Below, in pieces: positions 43,692-54,063 of a DNA stretch of 64,000 nucleotides. The number at the start of each line of letters is the position of its first letter. Within the stretch, counting starts at the first letter, position 1. The notes below the pieces were generated by a model. The model did not search any database and had not been told where the DNA came from. It saw nothing but the letters and a program-made list of their open reading frames with translations. This DNA comes from Agromyces flavus (GTDB lineage Bacteria; Actinomycetota; Actinomycetes; Actinomycetales; Microbacteriaceae). A program made the position numbers and the translations under genes. Location: contig NZ_LT629755.1 of the NCBI RefSeq assembly GCF_900104685.1, positions 2,728,001 to 2,792,000 of the forward strand, in the 5' to 3' direction.

Positions 43692-46090
43692 CGTGCCTCC
43701 TCGGAGTCGGCCGGAGCGAGCAGCGCCACGGGATACGTTGCCAGTACGTCCGCGAGCGGCAGCGCGCCGCCCTCGTATCGCCGACCGGTGAGGACGTCGA
43801 CGAGCGGCTCGTGCCGCGTGATGACGACCGTGTCGCCCCACGCCCCGGGCGGGGCGCATGCCGCAGGTTCCGCGCCCACGCGCGCCGCCAGCCCGATCGG
43901 CAGGCGCGTCGCGACAGTCACGGCCCCGCCGCGGTCGAACGCGATGGCGTGCCGCGAGGCGAGGTCGACGACCTCCAGCCGGCGGTAGCGGGTGAACCAC
44001 TCGGGCCGATCCCGGCGCAGTCGCAGGGCGCGCGACGTGACGAGCAGCTTCGCGGCCGCGCGCTCGTCGACGGGCGGCAGGTCACCGCGCGTGACCGCGT
44101 CGTCGAGGTCGGCGAGCATGCGCCGCCGAACCGCGAAGTCGACCGGCCGCCGGTTGTCGGGGTCGACCAGGCTCGTCTCCCACAGCTCGCTGCCCTGGTA
44201 GACGTCGGGCACGCCCGGCATGGTCAGCTGCAGCAGCTTGGCCGAGAGCGAGTTCGACCAGCCCGCGGGGGCGAGCCACGCGACGAACGCGTCGAGGCGC
44301 CCGCGCACCGCCGGGTCGTCGAACGCCCGGTCGATCACGTCGTGCATGCGCGCCTCGAACGCCTCATCGGGCCGGGTCCAGTGCGTCGAGACGGATGCCT
44401 CGCGTGAGGCCTTCTCGGCGTACGCATGCGCTCGCCCGCGCTCCAGCGGCCATGCGCCGACGAGCGCCTGCCACAGCAGGGCGTCGAACGGCCCGTCGCC
44501 GGTCGACCCTGCGCCATCCGACGATCGCAGCCATTCGAACTCGGCGGCCCAGCGCTCGGGCGCCTCGGCGAGCGCGTCGATGCGTGCCCGCACGTCCTCG
44601 CCGCGCTTGGTGTCGTGCGTCGACAGCGTGGTCATGGAATGCGGCCACTCGGCGAGGCGTCGTTCCTGCCGCGCGTGGAACCGGTCGACGGTGATCGCGA
44701 ACTCCGACGGGTCGCCGCCGACCTCGGTCAGCGACCCGAGTCGCGTGTACCGGTAGAACGCCGTGTCCTCGACGCCCTTGGCCATGACCATGCCGCTCGT
44801 CTGCTGGAACCGGATCGCGACCGGATGCGCAGGGTCGGCGAGGACGGGCATGAGCGCGTCGATCGTGCCGCCGAGCTCGGGACGGTGCGCCCGCGCCATC
44901 CGCGCCGCCTCGTCGAGGTGCTGCCGGCCGGCCGGCAGGTACGAACGGTAGACGGGGAAGCACGCGAGCAGCTCGGCGAGCGCATCGGCGGCATCGGCCG
45001 GACGGGGCTCGGGCAGCAGGCGCTCGAGCCGGAGCACCTCGCTGCGGAGGATCCCGTCGGCGACGCCCCGCTTGGTGCCGTGGATGAGCTCGTGCCAGTC
45101 GGTCGCGCCCGCGATGCCCGTGGCCTCCCGGAGGCGCGCGTCGAGCGCGTCGAGCGCGTCCTCGCCGTCGGGGTCGATGAGCACGCGGTCCACGTCGGCG
45201 AGCGCGTCGTACCCGGTCGTGCCGTCGGTCCGCCAGTGCGGCGGCAGCGCCTCGTCGCCCTCGAGGATCTTCTCGACGAGCACGTACGCGTCGCCCGTCG
45301 CCGCCGCCAACCGGTCGAGGTAGGCCCCCGGCGCGGCGAGGCCGTCGGGATGGTCGACGCGCAACCCGTCGGCGAGGCCGTCGCGCACCCAGCGGACGAT
45401 CTCGGCGTGCGTCGCGTCGAAGACCGCCGGGTCCTCGACTCGGATGCCGGCGAGCTCGTTCACGGCGAAGAACCGGCGGTAGTTCAGCTCGGCGTCGGCG
45501 CGTGTCCAGTGCACGAGCTCGTAGTGCTGGCGTGCGTGCACCGTCGCGGCGTCGACCCCGTCGGCCTCGTCAGCCGAGCCGGGAGCGAGCGGGAACCGAT
45601 GGTCGAAGTAGCGGAGCTCGCCGTGCTCGACGCGCAGGTCGCCGGCGGCGGCCGCCTCCTCGACCGTGCCGCCCAGCAGCGGGATCCGCACTCGCCCGCC
45701 CGTGAGCGCCCAGTCGACGTCGAACGCCTCGGCGTACGGGGAGTCCGTGCCGTGCTGCAGGAGGCTCCACCACCACGGGTTCTGCGCGGCATCCGCCACG
45801 CCCACGTGGTTGGGCACGATGTCGACCAGGATGCCGCGGCCACGGCGGTGCGCGGCATCCGCCACCGCGTGCAGGCCAGCCGCCCCGCCGCGCGCCCGGT
45901 CCACCTCGCCATGCGCGATGACGTCGTAGCCGTGATCGGACCCGGCACGCGACGGCAGGATCGGCGAGAGGTAGATCCAGTCGGCGCCGAGCGCGTCGAG
46001 GTAGTCGACGACCGCTGCCGCATCGTGCAGGTCGAACGACGGACGAACCTGCAGCCGATACGTCGAGCGCGGTTCGCGGGCCGGGGTCAC
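43688..46090 (-). CDS. treY: Malto-oligosyltrehalose synthase TreY
   Basis: The 800-aa GH13 enzyme begins [13 protein letters not shown], the standard TreY opening. It has the nucleophile in [10 protein letters not shown], the acid in YVLVEKIL and the aspartate in [16 protein letters not shown]. It converts the reducing-end alpha-1,4 bond of a maltodextrin to the alpha,alpha-1,1 bond of trehalose. The GTG start overlaps the glgX stop by 4 bp and the stop overlaps treZ by 4 bp, so all three are translationally coupled. Confidence 0.96.
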   Translation of the reverse strand: MTPAREPRSTYRLQVRPSFDLHDAAAVVDYLDALGADWIYLSPILPSRAGSDHGYDVIAHGEVDRARGGAAGLHAVADAAHRRGRGILVDIVPNHVGVADAAQNPWWWSLLQHGTDSPYAEAFDVDWALTGGRVRIPLLGGTVEEAAAAGDLRVEHGELRYFDHRFPLAPGSADEADGVDAATVHARQHYELVHWTRADAELNYRRFFAVNELAGIRVEDPAVFDATHAEIVRWVRDGLADGLRVDHPDGLAAPGAYLDRLAAATGDAYVLVEKILEGDEALPPHWRTDGTTGYDALADVDRVLIDPDGEDALDALDARLREATGIAGATDWHELIHGTKRGVADGILRSEVLRLERLLPEPRPADAADALAELLACFPVYRSYLPAGRQHLDEAARMARAHRPELGGTIDALMPVLADPAHPVAIRFQQTSGMVMAKGVEDTAFYRYTRLGSLTEVGGDPSEFAITVDRFHARQERRLAEWPHSMTTLSTHDTKRGEDVRARIDALAEAPERWAAEFEWLRSSDGAGSTGDGPFDALLWQALVGAWPLERGRAHAYAEKASREASVSTHWTRPDEAFEARMHDVIDRAFDDPAVRGRLDAFVAWLAPAGWSNSLSAKLLQLTMPGVPDVYQGSELWETSLVDPDNRRPVDFAVRRRMLADLDDAVTRGDLPPVDERAAAKLLVTSRALRLRRDRPEWFTRYRRLEVVDLASRHAIAFDRGGAVTVATRLPIGLAARVGAEPAACAPPGAWGDTVVITRHEPLVDVLTGRRYEGGALPLADVLATYPVALLAPADSEEAR

Positions 46091-48294
46091 CTGCCCGCCT
46101 CGGCCTTCGGCGCCGGCGCCTCCTCCTTCGAGGCGGCCACCATCGCCGACAGCGACGCCGCGACGGAATGGTCGACCTCGTCGGGGGTGGGGTCGTGCTG
46201 GCAGAGCACCACGAGCGAACGCTGCTCGAGCGGGATCGTGCCGCCCGGCTGGATCGGGTCGCTGTCGGCGCGCTTGCCCGCCGTGTCGATCAGCACTTCC
46301 CATTCGGGCGAGAACTCGTGCATCGGCAGGGTGAACTCGACCGTGTCGTCGTGCGCGTTGAAGAGCACGATGAAGTGCCGGTCGACGATGCGTTCGCCGC
46401 GCCGGTCGCGCTCGCGGATGCCCTCGCCGTTCAGGAAGACGCCGATCGCCCTGCCGAAGCCCGCGTCCCAGTCCTCGGGCTCCATGGTCGAGCCGTCGGG
46501 GCGCAGCCACACGATGTCGGGAACCGGGTCGCCCTCGCCGCGGCGCACCGGACGCCCGTCGAAGAACCGGCTGCGCCGGAAGGTGGGGTGCTCGGCGCGC
46601 AGCTTCGCCACGGCTGCCGTGAACTCGATGAGCGGCTGGTCGGCGTGATCCCAGTCGACCCAGCTGAGTTCGTTGTCCTGGGCGTAGACGTTGTTGTTGC
46701 CCTGCTGGGTGCGGCCCAGCTCGTCGCCGTGGAGGAGCATCGGGACGCCCTGCGAGAGCAGCAGCGTGGCGATGAAGTTGCGCTGCTGGCGCGCGCGCAA
46801 CGTGAGGATGTCGGGGTCGTCGGTGGGCCCCTCGACGCCGAGGTTGTAGGAGCGGTTGTGCGATTCGCCGTCGTTGTTGTCCTCGCCGTTGGCGTCGTTG
46901 TGCTTCTCGTTGTACGAGACGAGGTCGCGGATGGTGAAGCCGTCGTGCGCGGTCACGAAGTTGATGGATGCCACGGGGCGGCGGCCCGAGTGCTCGTACA
47001 GGTCGGCCGACCCGGTGAATCGCGACGCGAACTCACCGAGCGTCGCGGGTTCGCCGCGCCAGAAGTCGCGCACGGTGTCACGGTACTTGCCGTTCCACTC
47101 GGTCCACTGCGGAGGGAAGTTGCCCACCTGGTAGCCGCCCGGGCCGACGTCCCACGGCTCGGCGATGAGCTTGACCTGCGAGACCACGGGGTCCTGCTGC
47201 ACGAGCTCGAAGAAGGCGGCGAGCCGGTCGACCTCGTAGAACTCGCGCGCGAGGGTGGACGCGAGGTCGAATCGGAAGCCGTCGACGTGCATGTCGAGCA
47301 CCCAGTACCGCAGCGAGTCCATGATGAGCTGCAGCGCGTGCGGGTGGCCCACGTTCAGCGAGTTGCCGGTGCCCGTGTAGTCCATGTAGTACCGCTTGTC
47401 GTCGTCGACGAGCCGGTAGTAGGCGGCATTGTCGATGCCGCGCATGGAGAGCGTCGGCCCGAGGTGGTTGCCCTCGGCGGTGTGGTTGTAGACGACGTCG
47501 AGGATCACCTCGATGCCCGCGGCGTGCAGCGACTTGACCATCGCCTTGAATTCCTGCACCTGCTCGCCGCGCTGGCCGGTCGACGCGTAGGCGTTGTGCG
47601 GCGCGAAGAACGCGATGGTGTTGTACCCCCAGTAGTTCGACAGCCCCTTCTCCTGGAGCGTGCCGTCGTTGACGAACTGGTGCACGGGCATGAGCTCGAT
47701 GGCGGTCACGCCGAGCTTGACGAGGTGGTCGATCACGACGGGATGCCCGATGCCCGCGTAGGTGCCGCGGATCTCGTCGGGGATGCCGGGAAGCGACTCG
47801 GTCAGTCCCTTCACATGCGCCTCGTAGATGAACGTCGAGGCGTACGGCGTCTTGGGCTGGCGGTCGCCCGACCAGTCGAAGAACGGGTTCGTCACGACCC
47901 CGAGCATCATGCTCGCGGCCGAGTCGTCGTCGTTGCGGCCGTCGGGCTTGCCGAACGGATAGCCGAACAGCGACTGGTTCCAGTCCAGCGCGCCGTCGAC
48001 CGCCTTCGCGTAGGGGTCCAGCAGCAGCTTGCTCGGGTTGCACCGCAGCCCCTTCGCCGGGTCGTTCGGCCCGTGGACACGGTAGCCGTAGCGCTGGCCG
48101 GGCTGGACCTGCGGCAGGTAGGCGTGCCAGATGAAGGCGTCGACCTCGATGAGCTCGACCCGGGTCTCGACGCGGTCGTCGTCGAACAGGCAGAGCTCGA
48201 CGCGCTCGGCCACCTCGCTGAACAACGCGAAGTTCGTGCCGTTGCCGTCGAACGTCGCACCCAGCGGGTAGGTCGATCCGGGCCAAGTGTGCAA
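46087..48294 (-). CDS. glgX: Glycogen debranching enzyme GlgX/TreX
   Basis: The 735-aa GH13_11 enzyme starts [18 protein letters not shown] (CBM48 domain). It has the catalytic set [27 protein letters not shown] and [19 protein letters not shown]. It removes alpha-1,6 branches from glycogen, supplying linear chains to TreY. TTG at 48294 is preferred because GGGGGA lies 4 nt upstream; TTG at 48306 is an alternative. It is the first gene of the glgX-treY-treZ operon, so treX would be an equally good name. Confidence 0.95.
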   Translation of the reverse strand: MHTWPGSTYPLGATFDGNGTNFALFSEVAERVELCLFDDDRVETRVELIEVDAFIWHAYLPQVQPGQRYGYRVHGPNDPAKGLRCNPSKLLLDPYAKAVDGALDWNQSLFGYPFGKPDGRNDDDSAASMMLGVVTNPFFDWSGDRQPKTPYASTFIYEAHVKGLTESLPGIPDEIRGTYAGIGHPVVIDHLVKLGVTAIELMPVHQFVNDGTLQEKGLSNYWGYNTIAFFAPHNAYASTGQRGEQVQEFKAMVKSLHAAGIEVILDVVYNHTAEGNHLGPTLSMRGIDNAAYYRLVDDDKRYYMDYTGTGNSLNVGHPHALQLIMDSLRYWVLDMHVDGFRFDLASTLAREFYEVDRLAAFFELVQQDPVVSQVKLIAEPWDVGPGGYQVGNFPPQWTEWNGKYRDTVRDFWRGEPATLGEFASRFTGSADLYEHSGRRPVASINFVTAHDGFTIRDLVSYNEKHNDANGEDNNDGESHNRSYNLGVEGPTDDPDILTLRARQQRNFIATLLLSQGVPMLLHGDELGRTQQGNNNVYAQDNELSWVDWDHADQPLIEFTAAVAKLRAEHPTFRRSRFFDGRPVRRGEGDPVPDIVWLRPDGSTMEPEDWDAGFGRAIGVFLNGEGIRERDRRGERIVDRHFIVLFNAHDDTVEFTLPMHEFSPEWEVLIDTAGKRADSDPIQPGGTIPLEQRSLVVLCQHDPTPDEVDHSVAASLSAMVAASKEEAPAPKAEAGR

Positions 48295-48379
48295 TTCGTC
48301 CCCCAACGGTCAGCCTCACGCCATCGTAGGCGGCGCACACCTCCGCCCGGGGCCGCTTGACAGCCGGCGCCGCTCGCAC

Positions 48380-48418
48380 GAACGGCCGGAGTGCGGGCGT
48401 TCCGCACTCCGGCCGTTC
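48380..48418 (-). terminator. Perfect 17-bp hairpin after the small lipoprotein gene
   Basis: 48380-48396 and 48402-48418 are exact inverted repeats of 17 bp with a 5-nt loop (GCGTT). It lies between the lipoprotein stop (48457) and the glgX start, so it should terminate the lipoprotein transcript and insulate the trehalose operon. Confidence 0.75.
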
Positions 48419-48456
48419 AGGAGGTCGGGGGATCGGCGTCATGGACGCCGGGCCGG

Positions 48457-48915
48457 CTACTCCTCGTCGGACGTGCAGACGTCGGCCACGGCCACAGCCG
48501 CTTCCTGCACAGCGGTCTGCTGCTCGGCCTGGGCGTCGGGGTCCTGCTCGACGACGGTGGCCTCGGGGTCCTCCTCGGACGGGCCCTCGGTCAGGCCGTC
48601 GGCGTACTCCGACACGCCCTCGAGCGTCGCGGTGAAGTCGTCGACCGCGCTCTCGAGGTCGTCGCTCTCGGCCTCACCGGCAGCCTCTTCCGAACGGGAC
48701 TTCGCCTCGTCGAGGTACTCCTCCAGGTCGTCGACCGATGCGGGATTGGCCAGGTTGTTCTGCACGCCGTTCGAGATGTCGCGGACCTCGGTGGCAACGG
48801 TGGTGCAGTTGTCTTCGGACGAACCAGCGCTGTCACCGCCTCCATCGGCCGCGCACCCCGACAAGGCGAGTGCACCGGCGAACATGAGTACGGCGGGCAT
48901 GGCGAGACGTCGCAT
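48457..48915 (-). CDS. Small acidic lipoprotein
   Basis: The 152-aa protein has a lipoprotein signal ending ALSGC (Cys21), then a helical acidic region (DDLEEYLDEAKSRSEEAAGE) that may form a coiled coil. Two further cysteines, in DNCTTVA and ADVCTS, may form a disulfide. No known family is recognised. GGAGT precedes the ATG closely. The gene stands alone, closed by the strong hairpin at 48380-48418. Confidence 0.75.
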   Translation of the reverse strand: MRRLAMPAVLMFAGALALSGCAADGGGDSAGSSEDNCTTVATEVRDISNGVQNNLANPASVDDLEEYLDEAKSRSEEAAGEAESDDLESAVDDFTATLEGVSEYADGLTEGPSEEDPEATVVEQDPDAQAEQQTAVQEAAVAVADVCTSDEE

Positions 48916-49010
48916 CGCAGACTCCTTCGTTCTCGTGAAACAGAGTGGAGTCTACGCTTCGCCACCGACTTCCCGCACGGGGCCGAGCCGCACCCCCAGA
49001 TCGGGGCCTG

Positions 49011-49065
49011 TTCAGGTGTTTGAACGCCTGAAACGTTCTTCCGAGGCCGGGATGCCGCTTACCGT
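49011..49065 (+). promoter_or_regulatory. Inverted repeat and -10 upstream of the secreted repeat protein
   Basis: TTCAGG (49011-49016) and CCTGAA (49027-49032) form a 6-bp inverted repeat with a 10-bp spacer. TACCGT at 49060-49065 is a likely -10. CCTGAAAC ends 25 bp before the -10, so an activator site is possible. Confidence 0.35.
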
Positions 49066-49120
49066 CGAGGATGGCCTGCCCGCCCGGGGCGCGCCGCGGA
49101 CCCGAAAGCGGAACTCCCTC

Positions 49121-51076
49121 ATGCAACGAACCCTGACCCGAACGGGAATGGCCGGCGCGTTCGCGGCGCTGACCGTGGCGTCGGTCCTCGGCGCCTCGCT
49201 CGTCGCCTACGCCGACAATATCCAGGGCACGATCACCGACAGCGTGTCCGGTGCACTCGTGCTCGAGGCCGGCACCGGTAAGGCCGGCGCTGGCGGAATC
49301 CGAGTGATCGGTACCGGCGGCGATGGCGACCCGATGTGCAATATCGACTCTGGCGACCCCCCGTTGGTGCTCGACATCGTCACGCCGCAGGGCATCACCG
49401 CCTCACCCGATCCCCTCACACTCACCGAATGCGATAACACGTTCACGCCGGTGTACTTCACGGCGTCCAGTACGGCGGTGAGCGGTGTCGTGACGGTCAC
49501 CATCCAGTCGGCTCCCGCCGGTGGTTTCGACAATCAAGTGAAGATCCCGATCACGGTCACGTACCCCAACACGGCTCCGAAGGTTTCGGTGGAGGGAGTG
49601 ACGTCGGACCTCTACGAGATCGGATCCGAGCCCACTCCGACCTGTTCGGTGATCGACGCGGAGGACGACCCGATCACCATCCCCTCACCGGTGATGACCG
49701 GCACGCTGACGAACGGCTTGGGCACGCTCACCGCGACCTGCGACTACACCGATAAGGGCGGCCTGAAGGCGACGACCGCGTCGGCGACATACAGGATCGT
49801 CGACACCGGGAAACCGACGATCTCACACGTCCTCTCGCCCGCTGACCCGAACGCGAACGGCTGGTTCAAAACCCCCGTCGGGATCGATTTCACGTGTGCA
49901 GACGGTGGCTCTGGCTTCCAGTCGTGCGGGCCCGACACCACACTCGGCGACGGCGCCGACCAGACCTACACCGGCACCGCTGTGGACTGGGCGGGCAACA
50001 CCGCGACCGACGTCGTCTCGGGCATCAACATCGACTCGGTCGCTCCCGGCATCAGCGCAACGCTGAACCCGGCCGCACCCGACGGTTCCAACGGCTGGTA
50101 CCGCACGGCGGTCCAGGTGGGCTTCGAGTGCGCCGACGCGCTCTCGAAGATCGACACCTGCCTCGGCAGCACGACGATCACCGACACGTCTGCCGGCAGC
50201 GCCACTGGAACGGCGACGGACCGAGCGGGCAACACCGCCACGACCTCGGTCTCGGGCCTGAAGGTCGACACGGTCGCCCCGACGATCGAGGGCAGCTACG
50301 CACCCGCGAAGCCGGAAAGCGGATGGTTCAAGACGCCGGTCACCGTCCACTTCGAGTGCGACGACGAGACGTCCAAGATCGCAGGCTGCACCGACGACAC
50401 CGTTCTCGGCGAGGGTGAGGACCAGTCGGTTTCCGGCACGGCTACCGACGTCGCCGGGAACACGGGAAACGACACCGTCTCGGACATCGATGTCGACCTC
50501 ACCAAGCCTACGTTGGCGTTCGTAGGGGACTTCGGCTCGAAGCACTACTTCGGAGCGGTGCCGTCCGCGCCGAACTGCATCGCCGAGGACGCGCTCTCCG
50601 GTCTCGTGACGCCGTGCAAGGTCACCGGCGGTGGGACTGAAGTCGGTACGCACAAGTTCACCGCGACGGCGATCGACCGTGCCGGCAACGTCGCGACGAC
50701 GTCGCTGACCTACGAGGTACTCGCCTGGAACGTCAAGGGCTTCACCAGCCCCGTTGACATGGCCGGCGTACTGAACACCGTGAAGGGCGGCAGCACCGTG
50801 CCGATGAAGTTCGAGATCTTCGCGGGAACGACCGAACTGACGTCGCTGTCGGAGGTCACGAAGTTCGCCGCGGCGGAGGTCACGTGCGTCGGCTCGGACG
50901 TCATCACCGACGAGATCGAGTTCACCGTCACCGGCGGCACGCAGCTGCGGTATGACGCCACGGCGGGGCAATACATCCAGAACTGGGCGACTCCGAAGAA
51001 GCCGGGGTCGTGCTACAGGGTCACCATGACCGCTCGAGATGGCTCCTCCATCGCGGCAATCTTCAAGCTGAAGTAA
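49121..51076 (+). CDS. Secreted PxKF-type repeat protein
   Basis: The 651-aa protein has a signal peptide (cleavage near residue 31, after VAY-A). After a domain of about 190 residues come three repeats of roughly 60 residues, each with GWF/GWY...TPV, paired cysteines and GTATD.AGNT. A C-terminal PxKF domain follows (GSTVPMKFEIFAG). It is probably an extracellular surface protein with disulfides. No LPXTG anchor is present. The repeats resemble Ig-like or HYR-like adhesive modules, but ligand and role are unknown. It converges on the two-component genes. Confidence 0.82.
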   Translation: MQRTLTRTGMAGAFAALTVASVLGASLVAYADNIQGTITDSVSGALVLEAGTGKAGAGGIRVIGTGGDGDPMCNIDSGDPPLVLDIVTPQGITASPDPLTLTECDNTFTPVYFTASSTAVSGVVTVTIQSAPAGGFDNQVKIPITVTYPNTAPKVSVEGVTSDLYEIGSEPTPTCSVIDAEDDPITIPSPVMTGTLTNGLGTLTATCDYTDKGGLKATTASATYRIVDTGKPTISHVLSPADPNANGWFKTPVGIDFTCADGGSGFQSCGPDTTLGDGADQTYTGTAVDWAGNTATDVVSGINIDSVAPGISATLNPAAPDGSNGWYRTAVQVGFECADALSKIDTCLGSTTITDTSAGSATGTATDRAGNTATTSVSGLKVDTVAPTIEGSYAPAKPESGWFKTPVTVHFECDDETSKIAGCTDDTVLGEGEDQSVSGTATDVAGNTGNDTVSDIDVDLTKPTLAFVGDFGSKHYFGAVPSAPNCIAEDALSGLVTPCKVTGGGTEVGTHKFTATAIDRAGNVATTSLTYEVLAWNVKGFTSPVDMAGVLNTVKGGSTVPMKFEIFAGTTELTSLSEVTKFAAAEVTCVGSDVITDEIEFTVTGGTQLRYDATAGQYIQNWATPKKPGSCYRVTMTARDGSSIAAIFKLK

Positions 51077-51089
51077 GGCTCCCCAGACC

Positions 51090-51128
51090 GGAAGGCCCCG
51101 AGCACACTCACGCCGCTCGGGGCTTTCC
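51090..51128. terminator. Bidirectional terminator
   Basis: A 13-bp stem with one G-T wobble (51090-51102 with 51116-51128) and a 13-nt loop sits between the convergent stops at 51076 and 51133. CTTTCC on one side and CTTCCGG on the other give weak pyrimidine tails. Confidence 0.65.
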
Positions 51129-51132
51129 GCTG

Positions 51133-51777
51133 TCAATCGCCGCTGAGCAGGCGGAGGGCGCTCTCGCGGTCGCGGACCGCGAGCTTCTTGAGCACGGACG
51201 ACACGTGCACGCGCACCGTGGTCGGCGACAGGAAGAGCCGCGTCGCCACCTGCTCGGTGCTGAGCCCGCGGCTCAGTAACTCCATGACCTCCCACTCGCG
51301 GGCGCTGAGCTTGCCGGCCGCCGCCGACGACCGGCCGAAGCGGCGCCGGGTGGGAGCGCGGAACTCGTCGAGCACGCGAGCCACGAGGGCCGGCGGCATC
51401 GCCGCCTCGCCCGCGAGCACGCCGCGCAGCGAGGGGACGAGGGTGGTGGGGTCGGCGTCCTTGAGCAGGTAGCCGACGGCCCCGGCGCGCAGCGAATCGA
51501 ACAGGTCGTCGTCGTCGCGCGACTGGGTGAGCATGACGATCGCGGTGTCGGGGGCGGTGCGGCGGATCTCCTGGGCGGCCCGGATGCCGTTGCCCGGCAT
51601 GTGGATGTCCAGCAGCGCGACATCCGGTCGCTGCCGGACCGTGAGCTCGATCGCCTCGTCGGCGTTCTTCGCGACTCCGACCACGCGACATCCGCCGGTA
51701 TCGAGGCCCCTGCGCACCGCATCGCGAAGCCGCGCGTCGTCGTCGGCGATGACCGCCCGGATGACCTCGGCTACCAC
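51133..51777 (-). CDS. LuxR/NarL-family response regulator
   Basis: The 214-aa protein has a receiver domain with the acidic pocket (Asp12-14), phosphoacceptor Asp57 in LLDIHMPG, Thr84 and Lys106. A LuxR-type HTH follows (LSAREWEVMELLSRGLSTEQ, about 145-210). It is paired with the upstream histidine kinase, whose stop overlaps its GTG start by 7 bp. The target genes are unknown; the neighbouring secreted repeat protein is a possible one. Confidence 0.93.
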   Translation of the reverse strand: MVAEVIRAVIADDDARLRDAVRRGLDTGGCRVVGVAKNADEAIELTVRQRPDVALLDIHMPGNGIRAAQEIRRTAPDTAIVMLTQSRDDDDLFDSLRAGAVGYLLKDADPTTLVPSLRGVLAGEAAMPPALVARVLDEFRAPTRRRFGRSSAAAGKLSAREWEVMELLSRGLSTEQVATRLFLSPTTVRVHVSSVLKKLAVRDRESALRLLSGD

Positions 51778-53261
51778 GTCACCGTCACCACGCAGCCTTC
51801 TCCCGGCGATGACCGGATCTGCAACTCGCCCGGCAGCCCGCGGGCGCGGTCCTCCATGCTGACCAGCCCATACCCGCCGGATCCGTCCGGCGAGGCGGTC
51901 GCCGACGCGGACGCCCAATCGAAGCCGGACCCGTCGTCGGTGATCGTGAGCCGGCGCTGGCCGTTGTCGCGTTCGAGCTGGATGCGCACGTTGTTCGCTC
52001 CGCCGTGGCGCACGCCGTTGAGCACCGCCTCACGGGTGATCCTCATGAGGGCGTGGCGCTGATCGCGGTCGACCTGGATGGAATCGTCGAGGTCGACCTC
52101 GAGGTCGACGCGGTGACGCTCCGCGAGCTCGCGCGCCGTGCGGTGCAGGACGAACCCGAGCGATTCGTCGCCGACCTGCCCGAGTGCGTTCACCGCCGCA
52201 CGCGCCTCGTCGAGCGCGCGCTCGGTCGCATCGGCGATGTGGCGCTTGGACGAACCCGGCGGGATGCCGTTCGTCTCGATCCGGATGTAGGCGAGCTCCT
52301 GCAGCAGGCCGTCGTGCAGCTCGCGCGCGAGTCGGCGACGGTCCTCGCGCACGGCCGATCGCGTCTGGTCGCTCCAGTAGTGCTGCAACTCGCGCAGCGC
52401 ACCGATCATGAGCAGCAGGTAGCAGCCCGTGCGGAGCAGGTCGCCCGTGTACAGCCAATCGGTGTAGATCGAGGGGAAGAGCAGGTAGTTGATCCGCGCG
52501 AACGCGGCGAGCGTGAAGGCGGGTGCGAACCAGCGCAACAGCTCGTCGTCGCGGCGTGCGGCCTGGCGGGCGAAGCTCACCGACGCGACGAGGAAGCAGG
52601 CCGCGCCGGCGGCCTGGATGGCGAGGAGCACCGGGTGTCCGGTGATGAGCGGCGTGACCGTGTCGTCGGGCGGTGGATCGAGCGCCACCGGGAGCGCGTC
52701 GCGCACGCCCCACAGCACCACCCAGCACAGGGCGATGAGCAGCGCCGGCGCAGCCAGCGTCCACCGCCGAAGCACCCGTGGAGCGGTTCGCGCACCGACG
52801 AGTGCCGCGGCCAGCACGAGGACCGCACCACTGACTCGCACGATGAGGGGCAGCCAGACGTTGAGCCGTCCGTCCCGTACGCCGATCAGCTCCTCGAGGA
52901 TGTAGCTGAGTCCGAGGCCCGCGACGGCGAGGAGCAGCATCGCCTCGGTCAGGAGCCAGTCCTGCAGGCGCCATCCGCGGAGGAACCGGTTATGCAGCAG
53001 GTACGCCACGAACAGGGCGATGCAGGCATCGACGGAGTCGAGCACGAGGTGCAGCGAACGGTTGGCGAAGCCGAACGGAACCGGGCTGAACAGCAGCAGC
53101 GCGGTGACGAGGAGGCAGAACAGCCAGACGGCGATGGTCAGCGGATACCAGGGTCCGTGACGCGGTCGGGATGGCTCGGCAGGGCGGACGCTCGGTGCCT
53201 GCGGGTCGGCATGCGTCGGCGACGCCCCCTCCCCCGAGGTCGTTCCGCCATCGACGCCCAT
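51771..53261 (-). CDS. NarL-type sensor histidine kinase
   Basis: The 496-aa protein has seven or eight membrane helices (residues about 40-290), then a HisKA_3 dimerisation helix with the phosphorylated His near 314 in RELHDGLLQELAY. An HATPase domain follows (REAVLNGVRHGGANN; ITDDGSGFDW; GYGLVSMEDRA). It should sense a membrane or intramembrane signal and phosphorylate the response regulator encoded next. The Pro-rich N-terminus is cytoplasmic. The two genes form one operon. Confidence 0.92.
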   Translation of the reverse strand: MGVDGGTTSGEGASPTHADPQAPSVRPAEPSRPRHGPWYPLTIAVWLFCLLVTALLLFSPVPFGFANRSLHLVLDSVDACIALFVAYLLHNRFLRGWRLQDWLLTEAMLLLAVAGLGLSYILEELIGVRDGRLNVWLPLIVRVSGAVLVLAAALVGARTAPRVLRRWTLAAPALLIALCWVVLWGVRDALPVALDPPPDDTVTPLITGHPVLLAIQAAGAACFLVASVSFARQAARRDDELLRWFAPAFTLAAFARINYLLFPSIYTDWLYTGDLLRTGCYLLLMIGALRELQHYWSDQTRSAVREDRRRLARELHDGLLQELAYIRIETNGIPPGSSKRHIADATERALDEARAAVNALGQVGDESLGFVLHRTARELAERHRVDLEVDLDDSIQVDRDQRHALMRITREAVLNGVRHGGANNVRIQLERDNGQRRLTITDDGSGFDWASASATASPDGSGGYGLVSMEDRARGLPGELQIRSSPGEGCVVTVTW

Positions 53262-53424
53262 CGATCAGCTCCGAAGGTCCATTCCCCCCGCCGGCTCGCC
53301 GCCGATCGGTGGCCCGAGTCTACCGGGGCGCTGCATGCGCAGCACTGGCTTGACGCGGCGGGGCGCCGCACGGCATGCTGCACCTCGCGACCGGCCGGCA
53401 CGCCGCCGTCGCGTCGCGTTGCGC

Positions 53425-54000
53425 CTACCCGAACACCCCCTGGGTGAGCACGCGGTACACGTCCGCAGCGACCTGGCGATGATCGACACCGTGCGTCACG
53501 AGCTGGATGCCCGCGCCGAGCACACCCTGGACGAGCATGGCCGACCGTTCGGGCTCGGCTTCCCCGGCGTCGGCGAGGACCTGCACGAGCGGACGGAGCA
53601 GCGCGTCATGCATCACCATGAGGTCCTCGTACCGGCTGGGGTGCAGGTCGGCCTCGCGCAGCGCACCGGCGAGGTCGTGCCGGCCGTCGGCGGTCATCGC
53701 CATCGTCGCGTCGACCAGCGCGCGCAGCTTCGGGAGGCCGGCCTCGACCTCCGCCAGCGCCTGCTCGATCTCGGCGTCCCACGCGGCGAACACGTCGATC
53801 GCGATCGCCACGAGCAGGTCGTCCTTCGACGGGAAGTAGTCGTAGAAGCTCGAGCGCGCCAAGCCGGCACGCTCGGTCACCGTACGGGCGGTGATGCCCG
53901 CCATTCCGTCCTCGACCAGGATCCGCCCCCCGGCCTCGACGAGCGCAGCACGCTGCGCCGCCCGGTGCTCGGCGACCGTCGGGGCGGAGATCTTCGGCAT
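53425..54000 (-). CDS. TetR family transcriptional regulator
   Basis: The 191-aa protein has a TetR HTH (GITARTVTERAGLARSSFYDYF, residues about 35-56) and an all-helical ligand domain. GATAAT (54007-54012, complement) lies 6 nt before the ATG, so the gene looks leaderless with a near-consensus -10. It lies 63 bp downstream of the glutaryl-CoA dehydrogenase gene on the same strand. The palindrome at 55334-55350 is its likely operator. Confidence 0.9.
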   Translation of the reverse strand: MPKISAPTVAEHRAAQRAALVEAGGRILVEDGMAGITARTVTERAGLARSSFYDYFPSKDDLLVAIAIDVFAAWDAEIEQALAEVEAGLPKLRALVDATMAMTADGRHDLAGALREADLHPSRYEDLMVMHDALLRPLVQVLADAGEAEPERSAMLVQGVLGAGIQLVTHGVDHRQVAADVYRVLTQGVFG

Positions 54001-54063
54001 CCGGCAATTATCCTCCGGCGGGCGTGCGCGAGGCCGACGCGCAACCGGGTCTGCTTCTCCGGC

